A stretch of 64,000 nt of DNA from Hoplostethus atlanticus. Its lineage: Eukaryota; Chordata; Actinopteri; Trachichthyiformes; Trachichthyidae. The notes beneath the pieces are model-generated. The model saw only the letters and a list, made by a program, of their open reading frames with translations, ran no database searches and was not told the origin of the DNA. The first letter of the stretch is position 1; each line of letters opens with the position of its first letter. This document shows, in pieces, positions 24,312-35,870 of the stretch. Both the position numbers and the translations under genes were made by a program. The stretch spans positions 4,486,501 to 4,550,500 of the forward strand of contig JAXDDX010000012.1 of the NCBI GenBank assembly GCA_034670405.1, given 5' to 3'.

Positions 24312-24482
24312 AATCCCTTTCTACCTTTGACTGCAATGATACTATCAGAGCACATCCTTCTTTCTCTCTCCCTCTCTTTCCCGCAATCCCATTCTACTTT
24401 GACTGCAATTACAATATCACAGCACTACACACTCTCTCTCTCTCTCTCTCTAACTCTTTCTCCCCCTCAATCCCTTTCTAGT
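24312..24482. repeat. Short tandem duplication, unit about 72 bp
   Basis: The module AATCCCTTTCTAC..TTTGACTGCAAT..ACTATCA.AGCAC occurs at 24312-24352 and again at 24384-24424. The start of a third (CAATCCCTTTCTAG) lies at 24468-24480. CT-rich spacers separate them, including (TC)n at about 24432-24451. Confidence 0.75.
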
Positions 24483-24614
24483 TCTCTCTGAACAACAGAT
24501 GGTCACCTCATCCCTCCCACAGATAGTAGGATAGAGGGAGATAGACAGAGAGCAAATAATAGAGAGAGAAGGCCGATGGGGGAGAAAGGGTGGAACGACT
24601 AGATTGGATGTGTT

Positions 24615-24619
<5 letters not shown>

Positions 24620-24680
<61 letters not shown>

Positions 24681-24697
24681 AGTGAGTGAGTGAGTGA
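24620..24697. repeat. (GT)n-(GAGT)n microsatellite
   Basis: A GT run (24620-24676) followed by GAGT units (24677-24697). Confidence 0.97.
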
Positions 24698-24847
24698 CAG
24701 AGAGTAGAAATGCTGGTCTCTTGAGAGGGCTTAGAAAGACGAACACACAAACACACAAAGCACCCAATACAAACCTTTGCCTTGCAGGGTTTGATGAATT
24801 CAGATGAGTGCACTCACACAAACACACACATTCAAATACACATGTGC

Positions 24848-24852
24848 GCACA

Positions 24853-24914
<62 letters not shown>
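24848..24914. repeat. (CA)n microsatellite
   Basis: A CA run of about 54 bases after a short interrupted lead. It lies in inverse sense to the GT run 170 bases upstream. Confidence 0.97.
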
Positions 24915-24916
<2 letters not shown>

Positions 24917-25027
24917 CACAGAAGCGTTCCAGAATGTGCCTGCACAGATTGCACCCTCTTCCCACCTGGTGGCACCAGGTCAGTTCATTATTTTAAGCAT
25001 CATTTACACATGCAGTACTAATATGAG

Positions 25028-25170
25028 ATTTGGGAAGGGGTGAAAAGGGAGAGGGAGAGGGAGAAAGGGAGGAGGTGGAGACAGAAGAGGATGGGGGAAA
25101 GAGAGAGACACATAGAGAGAGATAGAGAAGGGTGGCAGATGAGAGGGAGGCGTGGTGGCAGACTGAACTG
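25028..25170. repeat. Polypurine tract
   Basis: GGGAGAGGGA-type purine-rich sequence on the plus strand. Confidence 0.85.
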
Positions 25171-27490
25171 CGACGTAGTGTAGGATGAGATGGAGGTGAC
25201 GCAAGGTGAATTACAGCGGCACCGGAGAGGGGAAACCAGGCCAAGCTTCTGCCGCTCTCGATTTCACAGGCTCGCAGGAATTCCTCCCTAGTCTGACCCC
25301 CCCCCTCGCTCTATCCCCTATCTCCCGATTGCCCCTCAAATTGGTATTCATGGCCTATTGTGGTCAGTACATAATTGAGCCGCCAGTGGTACGGAATGAT
25401 GAGGGGGTGGATGCAGGGAGCGTGAGGGAGAAGAGTAGCACACTAAAGCACAAAGGGACGCTATTTAAAACCCCATTGCCACTGAAAGTGCAGAACTTGG
25501 TTCCACTCATAAAAGTTAGAGGAATCAAAATACTGTTATGGTGCCATCCTAGGCAGAACAATGACTGGTAATGAAATGATCATCAATTCTAAACATTTTG
25601 GAGAAGCCCGAAGGAAAGGAGCAATGAATTTTTGTCAAGGTTGCCTGTTTTGGAACAAGGGTAAACTTTGGAGTGAAACATAATACACATGGGAGACTGC
25701 AGTTGGCTCACTCTGTCTGGCTGTCTCTTTAAACACTGTGCCTCTTTATATACAGTTTGATAGGAAACCCTTTCCCCTTCAGCAACACTGTAACAGCAGG
25801 TAAATGGTGGCAACTAGAAGGTGGATGCACAATAGAAAGGCAGCATTTTGAATGGGTTATAATATATGGATGAGGATGAGTATTTCTGCTAGGCGTCATT
25901 AACAATGTAATGGACCCTTCTCTGTTAGTTGCACAATGCACTGGTGCCATTGTGTGAGTGTGGTGAGACTTTTCTGGTGTTTTGGTCATCAAGCTGTCTG
26001 CATTGAACGGAGGGAATTTTGATACTGAAATCCTTTTTTTCACCATTGCTGTCAAATTTTAATTTATGGTGACATTTTGGTAGCAGGATCATTTATTTTC
26101 ACTATGATTATTATGGACGCCGCAAGATTAATTTGTATTTCCTGAAGCTAAGACATAGTGATGGGTGGAGAGGACTCAGTATTCACTGGAGAGATAGCTG
26201 CCGTCGTCTTCTCATTACTAAGACAGACTGATGGTACATACACAATCCTGCGGTGTGGAAGGAGAAAATATGCGTTGTTGTCACAATACAGAAATATAGC
26301 TACTGAATACAGAAGGAAAAGTGCCAATGTTATCAAACAAAGGAGATGTCAATGTGAGAAGCTAATCCTACATTTTTTGAATAGACACAATTTAAAACAT
26401 GTAGTGCATTTCGTAAATCTTGATCTCGTGTCTTTTTCCCGTATACTTGATAACATTTGGATTCTTACTGTGTTTAGGTTTGATGGATGGAGGTTATCAT
26501 TCTAATGCAGCCTATCCCATCGAGATTATCTTTTTGAATTACAAGGGTTTTCCCACTGCCCTGCCTACAGGGACGTTCATTGGTGTTCATTCTGAAGGTG
26601 ATGTGGGTAAAGTGAATAGCCTGTGTCGAGCACATTTATTGTTTCTACTGTGACTCCAGTTTAGTTTATGTATACTTGGTATACTAGTTCTTCCTTATTC
26701 AGTGAAAACACTAGAAACTAAAGACTAATTTCACTGAATATATGAGGCCATTTCTTCTGCTACTCTTCTTATTTTTTAAACCTCTAATCTGTGATAAGAT
26801 TAGATACTGTTTTGCAGTAGGATGGCTTCTGCTTAAGGTTTGCCAGTCCACCGCTGGCTTTGTTAACAAAGTTTTGATAGGAGGTCTAAAAATATGTTTT
26901 TTTTAATGTATTTTGAGTTATGGTGCGTTATAAATCTTCCACAAAATTCACTTTTCCATAAACATCTTCAAGATCTTCAATGTGTATATACTTAGAATCT
27001 GTATAGTGAAATGAATTGCTGGTTGTATGTTTAGGATCTGTCCCTTATTAAACCATTCCACACGACTCTAGTAGAGCAAGAGTAAAATATCAAATCATAG
27101 TCAAATCAAATCATCATCTCTCTGGCTGAAACTTTCCCATGCACAGGAGAAAAAACAGGAGCAGAGGTAAAGAAAGTTTCCATTGCAAATTTCCCCTATG
27201 AAGGCAGTATTGCACGTAATTTGTTTAGGAGATCTGCCAGAAACCATACAGCGCTTACCTCCTTTAGAAAATTGCCACTGTCTACAGTGACTCACATCAG
27301 CAGACTGTTTTGATCAGCAGAAAATACTTTATTGCTGATGTCAGTTTTTGAGTTATTGCTGCCTGATTGTGTGCTGTGTTCAATAATCAATCTATAGGGA
27401 CTAATTACATGGGGCTTAGATTGGATATTGATAATTCTTTGCCTAATGATGTGTGAAAATGTGTCTGTGTGTTTGTGTGTGTGAAGTTTT
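25171..27490. other. Noncoding, no confirmed gene
   Basis: A 121-codon plus frame at 25206-25571 and a 115-codon plus frame at 26158-26505 have ordinary composition rather than repeat composition. I recognise no domain in either and see no paired splice sites. A chance origin is likely. The block at about 25330-25500 is of balanced composition and could be conserved noncoding DNA. Confidence 0.4.
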
Positions 27491-27492
27491 TG

Positions 27493-27494
<2 letters not shown>

Positions 27495-27523
<29 letters not shown>
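27495..27523. repeat. (GT)n microsatellite
   Basis: A pure GT run. It pairs in inverse sense with the CA run at 27.7 kb. Confidence 0.96.
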
Positions 27524-27697
27524 ATATGCAGGTGGCTGTGTCTGTTTCCCTCCTGTTCTTTAAATGGTTGAGGTTTTCTAAATTCATCCTTCATGATGGA
27601 CAGTTGGAAGTGAAAAAGGCCAGTTTTAATTTGCTGCTTGGATACCCTCCTCTGCCCTCCCAGGGACTCTCTGCTTACCACCTCTCCAGTTAAACTA

Positions 27698-27745
27698 ACA
27701 CACACACACACACACACAACACACACACACAGGCACACACACACA
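27698..27745. repeat. (CA)n microsatellite, interrupted
   Basis: CA runs with AAC and AGG interruptions. Cryptic CA words extend to 27880. Confidence 0.95.
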
Positions 27746-28009
27746 AAAATGCATGCACTTATATACACACTGAAACGTGTGCAAAGGTATACAGGTATGC
27801 ATGCAACTAAACACAAACATGCTAGGCACACATTTATGCTGGTCTGTACACACTAGCATGCAAGCATGTGTGCACACTCATACATACTGCACACAAAGAG
27901 GCAAGTTGATGTTTAAAGAGGTGCCCTATTTAGTTGAATGAGTCACAGACATCTCATTACTACTGTCTAGACTTCATCAATTTTTCCTGGAACTGTTCTG
28001 TTTCAGAAT

Positions 28010-28175
28010 GAGAACCAACAGGAAAGCAGGAAGGAGAGAAAAACAGAGAGTGTGGCAGAGAGGGAAAGAGAAGGAGGTGAGGAGAGAAGGAGAGTAAAGT
28101 CCAAAAAAGGGAATGAGAGAGAGGTAATGAGAGAGAATGAAAACCAAAGGGACATGGACAGGTAAAGAAGGGAAA
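28010..28175. repeat. Polypurine tract
   Basis: AG-rich degenerate sequence on the plus strand. Confidence 0.85.
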
Positions 28176-28377
28176 CAGGTTGACAGTCCTGCTGTCTACA
28201 TGGTTTCCTTAAACAGTCTGTCTGGACGTATTCTCAGAGGATAGTCATAGCCCTCCTTCTCCCCTTCCTGTCTCTCTCTATCTCTACTTCTCTTGCTGTC
28301 TCTGTCTTCCTCTGAACAAGCCACATCACCTGCACCCACTGCCCAGCAAATGTCCCCCAGGATTACTGCAAAAGAGA

Positions 28378-28508
28378 ATTACATTACAGTCATTTAGCAG
28401 ACGCTTTTATCCAAAGCGACTTACAAAGGTGATAGTTCATACTATGTGGGGATCGAGCCCACAACCCTGACACTGAGTCTCATGCTCTACCGACTGAGCC
28501 GTCCGGGA
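28378..28508 (-). mobile_element. tRNA-Lys-like SINE, antisense
   Basis: On the minus strand the head reads GGACGGCTCAGTCGGTAGAG, which closely resembles a tRNA-Lys 5' half (A box region, complement of about 28486-28505). The B box GGGCTCGATCC follows (complement of 28450-28460). The 3' tail TTGTAAGTCGCTTTGGATAA lies at the low-coordinate end, with the AGCGTCTGCTAAATGACTG word typical of fish SINE and LINE tails. The anticodon arm is altered relative to tRNA-Lys, so it is not a functional tRNA. Confidence 0.9.
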
Positions 28509-28555
28509 CAGACAGAACTAAGTTTCTCATCAGTTTAACCAGTTTATGTGATGGG

Positions 28556-28742
28556 TAAAACTACCACTAGTGCTACTGCTGCTACTACTACTTCTACTAC
28601 TGCAACTACTACTGCTATTACTTTAGTCATAGTAATAGTATTACTAGTACTATATTACTACGACTATACTACTAATACTGCTATAGTGCTACTATTATCC
28701 CTGCTGTTACTACTGCTACTTATACTGCACTACTACTACTGA
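28556..28742. repeat. Imperfect (ACT)n/(CTG)n trinucleotide region
   Basis: Degenerate ACT, GCT and AGT triplets over nearly 190 bases. The Thr/Leu-rich frame is a repeat artefact. Confidence 0.9.
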
Positions 28743-28902
28743 TGTTGCATCTTGGCTGTCTGAGCATAAAGCTACCATGCCACCATAAGGGAGAAATTAC
28801 AGGACCAAGGACAGTTCCTCACGCCCCTCTGTATGCGTTGTTTCAAAGTTCAGCACCTTGGAGAGCTCCTTGGTAATTTAGTGGTTCATTCTGTTTGTGC
28901 AC

Positions 28903-28905
<3 letters not shown>

Positions 28906-28940
<35 letters not shown>
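28906..28940. repeat. (CT)n microsatellite in a CT-rich tract
   Basis: A pure CT run. Pyrimidine-rich sequence continues to about 29080. Confidence 0.95.
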
Positions 28941-28949
<9 letters not shown>

Positions 28950-29079
28950 GCTTTCTCTGCCTCTCTCCTTCTCATCCTCTCACACTTTACTCTCATAATT
29001 ACATTCTCACGTCTCCTCTCCTCTCCATCTTAATTTATTTTTTTCCTCTCTTCTCTATTTTCACATTTCTCCATCCCTC

Positions 29080-29570
29080 CCAACGGGGCTCTGAGAGGTG
29101 GTGCAGCATAGGAAAGCAGTGTCACGTATAGACACAAGGTAGATACAGTGGTACCCAATTAAAACGCACAGTGCAGCGGGCTTTATATGTGGCAATGATC
29201 AGCATCACAGGCGTTTTGGTTTTTTTGTGCTGTGATGTTTCTTGAGGTTGACATGTGATGCCGTAGAAGGCCAAAACAGCTCGAGTGATTGAAACGATTC
29301 AAACAACTGCAACACTCCACACAGAAGGTTAATACTGCTCCCCTTCACCCAACCATACTCTCTATAGGACCATTCAGAAAGAAGGTCTTCTGATTGTTAC
29401 AGCAGGAGCCATATTCATTATTTATATTCACTATGACTATACATTCTTCACACCTGCATTGAAGAACAGTGAAAGGGACGGGAAAAACCTGTTACTCGAC
29501 GGAGGTGTTTCCTTGACCACACCGCAAACTCAAAAGTCCACAAAAGTGGAAGTGTATGTGTGTGCATTTG
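29080..29570. other. Noncoding, nothing recognised
   Basis: No repeat family or coding signal is recognised. Confidence 0.6.
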
Positions 29571-29576
29571 TATGTA

Positions 29577-29583
29577 CGTGTGT

Positions 29584-29614
<31 letters not shown>

Positions 29615-29628
29615 GGGGGGTGTGTGTA
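29577..29628. repeat. (GT)n with 23-base poly-G run
   Basis: GT repeats are followed by an uninterrupted run of 23 G (29598-29620) and then TGTGTG. The run is long enough for G-quadruplex folding and for assembly or sequencing length error. Confidence 0.95.
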
Positions 29629-29837
29629 GTTTCAGAGGGTGAAGATTGCAAGAGTTTTCTAAGTGCCCGCAACACTCTGTAAGAAAATGAGAACAGCTAT
29701 TTTCCCAAGTGGTGCATACACACACACCCATGCACAGACACACACAAAGCTCTGTGAGACCAAGGGATGCAGAGTGAAGAGGGTAATTGCAGACTGCATT
29801 TAATTGGTTTAGGAAGGCGAACAGATGTGAGGATTGA

Positions 29838-29998
29838 GGCAGGGGGAGGGAGAAAGACACAGCAAAGGATGAAAGGGAGAGGCAGATGTAGAGAGAGATA
29901 AAGAGATAGAGATGGACAGATGGAGAGATTGAGTAAGAGAAATAGAGAAAGACGAGATGAGATGGAGAGATGAGAGAGACAAAGGAAGGAGGGTTATG
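29838..29998. repeat. Polypurine tract
   Basis: GAGATAGAGA-type repeats. The Ser/Leu-rich minus frame here is an artefact. Confidence 0.85.
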
Positions 29999-30289
29999 AG
30001 TTTAGAAGGTTTGTTAAACGTAAACCCAGACAGGCTGTTTAACGACAACATGCTAAAAGCTAGCCTTTCTACCTGACTGTGTTTCTTACTTTAACCGTTT
30101 TCCATGTCGATGCACTCTTTCTTTCTCTGTTTCTGTCTCTCTCTCTCTCTTTCTTTCTATCTTCCTTCTGTTTTCCTCTCACATGATTTCCCGCATCATC
30201 CAATTTGCTCTTGCTATATTTCAATCTCCCGTCTGACTGCCCTCACCTCTCAAAACACCCACATACACACGCACAAGTGGTGGTGGTGG

Positions 30290-30560
30290 GATTCCAGGTT
30301 TCCATTTGCAGGGTCTTTGCATCATGCCTTGCCTCCTGTAGCAGCTCTAACCCAAGGTCTCCCCAGCACAACTTCCGCACAGCAGGGCAAAAGCCTTGAT
30401 GAGCACCCGATGGCCTTAAAGGGGCTTTAGGATGGGAGGGAAGACGTGTCTAATTGGCAAAGTTGGGTGCTCTGAAACCTTGCCGGGAGATTAGCCTGGA
30501 AATAGCATTTGCTTAGGTAATCAGTCTTAGTCCACTTTGTAGGCGCCGGTAATTGTTAAA
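30290..30560. other. Noncoding block of balanced composition
   Basis: No low complexity and no transposon signature over 270 bases. Contains CTTTGCATCATGCC, GTCTAATTGGCAAAG and CGCCGGTAATTG. It could be a conserved noncoding element, but this is inference only. Confidence 0.25.
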
Positions 30561-30697
30561 GATTTTGTGCCCAGTTTTGGTTTTATTTCAGGAGTTTATT
30601 TCAGACACTGGTGACTCACGGTGTGTGGGGGGTGGGCGGACACTTCCTACAAAAGATTTTGTTCAAGGCTTCTCACTAAGGCAGTACAACCCCCAAA

Positions 30698-30720
30698 AGA
30701 CACACACACACACACACACT
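30698..30720. repeat. (CA)n microsatellite
   Basis: A short pure CA run. Confidence 0.93.
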
Positions 30721-31295
30721 CATCACTGCCTGATAAAAGTGTGTCTATAATACAGTTATCATGAAGGCAATGATTTATCTGAACATATTCCAATAGAAAA
30801 TGCTATGGTACCTTATGGACCACTGATGCCCTTCAGAGGACCTTGGGGTAACTTGAACATCCAATAAATCAAGGAAATTCTGTCTGTGGTGTTCAGATTC
30901 CTCCAAGAGCATACAGGTCAAGATGAGAGAAGGATCTGAGGTTGGCAAAGCGTTGAAATTAGGGTTGGAAAGAGTATTGGGAATGTAAGACCTCAATCTA
31001 AAAAGAGTTCAGCACATCTAAGCAGAAAGGCCAAGGGAAAATCAAAGTCTTTTGAAGTGCGAATCGCTGCTGTAATTTCCTGGCAGTTCGAACCATTAGG
31101 CCCTTTCCCTCTTATACAGGACTTGATAAAGAGCCTGGCCCCCCCCCCTAAATTACCGCCTAATACTTTCATCCAAACTATCCCTGCTTTAACGTTGTTC
31201 TCCTACTAATGAAGGGTAACTTCAATGGAGACCTGGGCCATTACTCTGCCAAAGTGGGATTGACTGTAAGCCTTAGGGTGGAGGGCGTTGGAAAG

Positions 31296-31447
31296 ACACA
31301 CACACACACACACACACTCATGTGCATTCTCGCGCACACACACATACACACATACTCATCAAAGGACATCCTCAGACACACACACATGCCTTGCAGGACA
31401 TCCTTACACACACACACACACTCAGATGTGCACGTGCACACAAATGA

Positions 31448-31479
<32 letters not shown>

Positions 31480-31480
31480 T
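31296..31480. repeat. Cluster of (CA)n runs
   Basis: Three or more CA runs (about 31296-31318, 31408-31424 and 31455-31479) joined by CA-rich spacers. Confidence 0.95.
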
Positions 31481-31499
31481 ACAGAGCTGCCCAGGTTGA

Positions 31500-32580
31500 T
31501 GTTTGGATTGAAAGAATTTGAGAAAAAAGGAGACAGTTAAGCTCTTGTAAGCTCACAGTCAGAAGTTGGATGCAGCTGTCAAACTTTAAAGAATAATCTT
31601 CATAAACTAGATGTTCCCTGTTCAGTTTGTCTCAGTCTTCCTTACAACCCAAATGCTCTGTGTTTTTATCATTTCTACCAGACAGTTGGATTGAGGGCTC
31701 TCATTCTGGCTTTTCATTCTGATTGTATCGCTGTTCTTTCACTACAAACCTATTCCTCTGAACCACCAGTGTTTCTGTGTGTGTGTGTTTCTATATATGT
31801 ACTTTATTTCTCCAGGCCAATGTAAGAAGAAGCATTGATTGCCATAGATAGCCATGACCCTGTCAATACTGACTCTATGGCAACACAAGGTAGAACATAA
31901 ACACTGCAACAAAACATGTTTGAAATGCTGCATGAGAGCATGGAGGAGGGAGATGAAAATAGAAGGAAGGTCACTCTCTTTACCCTGTGTAGAATTGTTT
32001 CAGAAAAATAATAAGTACAAAACAATAATAATAATAAAGTGTTTTTGATGGTACAACACATATACACAGAATAACAGGATGAATAAATTGTTTTTATATA
32101 AATGTTTATAAATGTTTATTTGTATTATAATTTGACATTAAAATATGGATCCCTAAGTCTATAGAACTTTATACATCAAGTTATATAAAGTTACAGCTCA
32201 CTTTTGTGGGATTTATTCCCATTTGATGCAGCTTGCGACACAGTTCAGAAGTCCCACTCAGTCACAGATTGCTCCTGAAAGAAAAACAGTTCAACTCTTT
32301 AATCAACTTCATGTTGCGCAATAAGAAGATTGAAGATGTTCTTCGGACACATGAAAACATTGTACTGGAACGATGCTCCCTTGTGGTTTTACTGGTGCAT
32401 CTTCTCAATCAAACTGGTCTTCGCTCACCATGTCTCTTTCAATGTGTTTGTAAAAAATAGGCTATGTTTCTTATGTGGCATGCCAATCTAGGGTGTACCA
32501 ATAAAAGGGCGAGGGAAACCACACAGCTCTATTCCCATGGCAGTTGTTACTGAGAGAGATGTTACTATAATGTTGATAAG
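31500..32580. other. Noncoding, AT-rich
   Basis: A short (AAT)n run lies at 32022-32037. The 75-codon plus frame at 32233-32460 has no domain I recognise. Nothing else is seen. Confidence 0.55.
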
Positions 32581-32586
32581 AGGAGT

Positions 32587-32648
32587 GTGTGTGTGTGTGT
32601 GTGTGGGTGTGGGTGTGGGTGTGGTGTGTGTGTGTGTGTATGTGTGTC
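32587..32648. repeat. (GT)n-(GGGTGT)n microsatellite
   Basis: GT runs flank three GGGTGT units. Confidence 0.95.
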
Positions 32649-32757
32649 TGTTGGGGAATGGCTAGAGTAGAGGAGAGAAAAAGAAGGGAGGACAGGCTTT
32701 CCTTTCCAACCTTCCAACTTTGGAGAAACTGTTCCCTATGAGTGAACTGAACCCTGA

Positions 32758-32760
<3 letters not shown>

Positions 32761-32803
<43 letters not shown>
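32761..32803. repeat. (CT)n microsatellite
   Basis: A pure CT run ending in a short C run. Confidence 0.97.
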
Positions 32804-32805
<2 letters not shown>

Positions 32806-33029
32806 CCCATTTTAATCCCTCTCCCACTCTTTATCTCTTTCTGACTCCCTCCATGTCTCTACGGCCTTTTGTCTCAGAGCGACTCTGTGTGTGTGCATAC
32901 ATTATGTGCACCCCTGCTGAGAGGGAGAGGGATACAAGGAGAGAGATATGGAAGGAAGCTACGTCCTCCTTGTCTCTCTCTTTATCACTCTCTCTCTCTC
33001 TTAGCGTTGTACTCCTTTAATCACAGCCA

Positions 33030-33285
33030 TGGTGATCTGCATACAGAGAGAGTGAGAGAGAGGAGTGAATATGAACAAGAACATAAACGACTGTGAGACT
33101 GAGAAAGTCAGGGAAAATTAGAAGAAGACTTGGAATTAGAGGAACAGAAAGAAAGATGATGGAGTGATGACGTATACACGTACAGGAAAGGACGAGGGCA
33201 GAGAATGGAAGAGTCAAGCAGGGAACAGAGGGAGAGAGAGAGAGAGAGAGCAAGAGACAGTGGGAGAAAGAGAGAGAGCATGTGA
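33030..33285. repeat. Purine-rich region with (GA)n
   Basis: Degenerate GA-rich DNA with a clean (GA)n at 33231-33250. Confidence 0.88.
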
Positions 33286-33289
33286 ACAT

Positions 33290-34535
33290 GTAGAATGATA
33301 GCAGCATACATAAGCTGTCAGATCTGCTTTGGGCAGAGAGACGAACACACTGCCATGATGGACACTGACAGTTGCCTGCTGACAAGTGTTGAATCTGTTG
33401 AATGTTGAAGAGTTATTTGCGTATATTCTTCCTTGTTCGAAAAGAGACTCCATCAGCACTCAATACATTCCTATGACAGCGGGGAGAGGGGAGAGTTGCG
33501 TGAGAGGATAGTTTCTTGCACAGCATGTGCCCAGTGAGTCACACAAGCACTCAACCACTGAGCACACCAGGCGTCCAGCATTACAGGGCTGTAGTGGTCA
33601 AATAAGGTAGCACTTAAAACAAACAATATTTTCAAATTGACAAATAATATTAGACCACTTTCTCACTAACCAGATAGCAATAATATTAGCAATTGTGATC
33701 CACAGCAATAGTACAGTATAGCTTTTTCCAACATTTATGCTATACAGCTCACATTAGCAGATTAAAGCCCCTGAGAAAATGATACCTTTATGAAGTCATT
33801 TGCCCTAAAAAGGAAATCCTTCCGAGTCTGTGCCACACATTGCTGTGAATCCACACAAAAAGAGAAGAGAGAGGAAAGTTGAAGTGCCTTGGTATCCGTC
33901 TTTTGAATTCCTCCGCAACATTTCTGAAGCCTAACATACCAGCTTACCAAAATGATTTGAAATTGATCCTGAAAACTCCGAAACGACACCAAATGAAAGC
34001 ATAAAGCAGCTCATTCTAGCTACTATACCCTTGACTTTTCATCCTGGGAGCATCTTTTAATCATGAGTTCACCATCTGTCAAAGTTTATACACATATATA
34101 GTGAGATACAGAGTCCTGCTGTGTGTACAATTGTTTAATAGAGAGGGGTGAGTGAATCAAATGAACTGGCTGTAGTTCTATTGAATTGAACACGAGTGAT
34201 AGAGGAGCCTTTTGACCCGTATTGATAACAGGTAGATATGTACTGCTCAGGCAAAATTACTCTCAATCTGTAATCAATACCTGTACTAAGCACGCCACGG
34301 GGATCAATGAGGGAGCAAATAGCCACAAACCTGCATGCATGTAATATGTCCTGGCTTGGTCACGCTGTTTTATTGCACAGTATCACCTTTCTATAGTTTT
34401 GTATGTATGCTGATACTATCCTAGGGAAAGCCTATACCATCTCTCTCTCTTTCGCCCGCTCCATTGATTAGCAACCATTTCAACGCTTGTTTAGCCACTT
34501 CCTGAACTCATGAATATGAAAAGCAGGCAGAGTGA
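33290..34535. other. Noncoding, nothing recognised
   Basis: Unique-looking AT-rich sequence. Small frames are present without domains. Confidence 0.6.
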
Positions 34536-34538
34536 AAC

Positions 34539-34540
<2 letters not shown>

Positions 34541-34610
<70 letters not shown>

Positions 34611-34611
34611 A
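34541..34611. repeat. (GT)n-(GA)n compound microsatellite
   Basis: A GT run of about 60 bases followed by a short GA run. Confidence 0.97.
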
Positions 34612-34745
34612 CAAGACAGAGGAAGAGAAAATGTGTGTGGGGTGGAAGAGAGGTAGAGAGTGTGTACGTTTGTGTGGTGTGTGTGAATATGACATAACCC
34701 CCCCTCTTGCTGTCAGTCAATTTTAGCTGCTGGCCTCTCTGTTTA

Positions 34746-34748
<3 letters not shown>

Positions 34749-34825
<77 letters not shown>

Positions 34826-34828
34826 GGG
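34749..34828. repeat. (GT)n-(GA)n compound microsatellite
   Basis: A GT run of about 69 bases, then GA and a G-rich patch, only 140 bases after a similar array of the same orientation. Confidence 0.97.
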
Positions 34829-34954
34829 GGCGGGTGGGGGCTGTAGAGGACAGGAGGAGAGGAGAGGGGAGGAGTTGAGGCTGTCGTCTTCATTTTCCTA
34901 TAGAAAGGACAGCCAATAGCTCAGTGTGTATTCTGTCTATCTCTGCACTTTTCG

Positions 34955-34966
34955 CTCTCTCTCTCT

Positions 34967-35000
<34 letters not shown>
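34955..35000. repeat. (CT)n-(CA)n microsatellite
   Basis: A CT run passing into a CA run. Confidence 0.95.
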
Positions 35001-35007
<7 letters not shown>

Positions 35008-35110
35008 AATTAAACTGCCACTTGCACATCCTCATATCCATAATCTCTCTCTCTTTTAACCTTGCACTCTCTTTCTCTCTCACAGACACACATACAAACA
35101 CACAAAACAC

Positions 35111-35143
35111 TTATAAGGGTTATAAGGGTTATAAGGGTTATAG
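35111..35143. repeat. 9-bp tandem (TTATAAGGG)n
   Basis: About 3.5 perfect units followed by GATAAAATAAAG. It may be the terminal tail of a retroelement, though no body was recognised upstream. Confidence 0.85.
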
Positions 35144-35559
35144 GATAAAATAAAGTTAGTCCTAAGCATGAATCACCAAGCCTCAACAAATCCTCAAAAT
35201 GGCCTGCCAGCCTTGTACCATATTTCTTTAGACAAACCATTCAAATTGCTTTGAGCACCTCTTTTGGAGAGCCCACTCACAGCAAAAGTTGATTTTGCAG
35301 ATAGAAGCGAATATAAACAGCAGGCAATGACAATGCCCTTGTTTTAGCACTCCAATGCCAGTCAAAGTGAGGAGTGTGTTCATAACATTTACAATTGCTT
35401 TACACATATATGCATTTTTCTACACATGCCCACATCTCACAGTCTAAAGACATGCAGGTCAGGTGGATTGGAGACTCTTAACAAACAGATGAGTGAATGA
35501 ATGATTGTGTCTATGTGCTTCATTAAGTGATATGTATGTACAATATATATATCATTTTT

Positions 35560-35870
35560 GCCACATGTAGGAGGAAATATAATTGGTGATGTTCTGGCTA
35601 AGCAGGTCTTGCAGAGAAAGGACATTGCACCAGATATTCCACTAAGTAAAACTTTGGAAACAATTATATGGAGAAATGCAGTAGAGAAATGACAAGGACA
35701 CTAGGGGTAATGAAGGGGAGACGTTTATACCAGCTGCAAAACAAGGTTAATAATGTGAAGAAAGTGGGTAAGAATAGGAGAGAGGAGGTCATAATGGCAG
35801 GATTAAGGCTAGGGCATAGTAGACTGAATAATACTTCAACTTACTCAGTCTTGCTTGCACAGTTTTAAAC
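35560..35870 (+). mobile_element. LINE fragment, RNase H region, I/Nimb-like clade
   Basis: From about 35560 the translation gives PHVGG.IIGDVLAKQVLQRKDI, which fits the RNase H domain end of an I-clade LINE, where the Asp before LAK is a family-conserved acidic residue. IIWRNAVEK follows, with in-frame stops after it. Then, in the open frame to 35868, come RRLYQLQNKVNNVKKVGKNR, REEVIMAGLRLGHSRLNNT. The motif order matches the ORF2 C-terminus of Nimb-type elements in fish. Both the reverse transcriptase and the final CxxC region are missing. Confidence 0.8.

Noticed and set aside
24450..24965. 171-codon minus-strand frame
   Set aside because: It runs through opposed GT and CA arrays. The sequence is translated microsatellite.
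25206..25571. 121-codon frame of normal composition
   Set aside because: No homology recognised, no splice context, and an 8-base C run inside. Kept only as a note in the regional entry.
27292..27831. 179-codon minus-strand frame rich in Cys, Val, His and Thr
   Set aside because: It is created by the CA and GT arrays at 27.5 and 27.7 kb.
28430..28505. Possible tRNA-Lys gene on the minus strand
   Set aside because: The head resembles tRNA-Lys, but the anticodon arm is altered and a SINE body and tail follow directly. It is therefore a SINE and not a functional tRNA.
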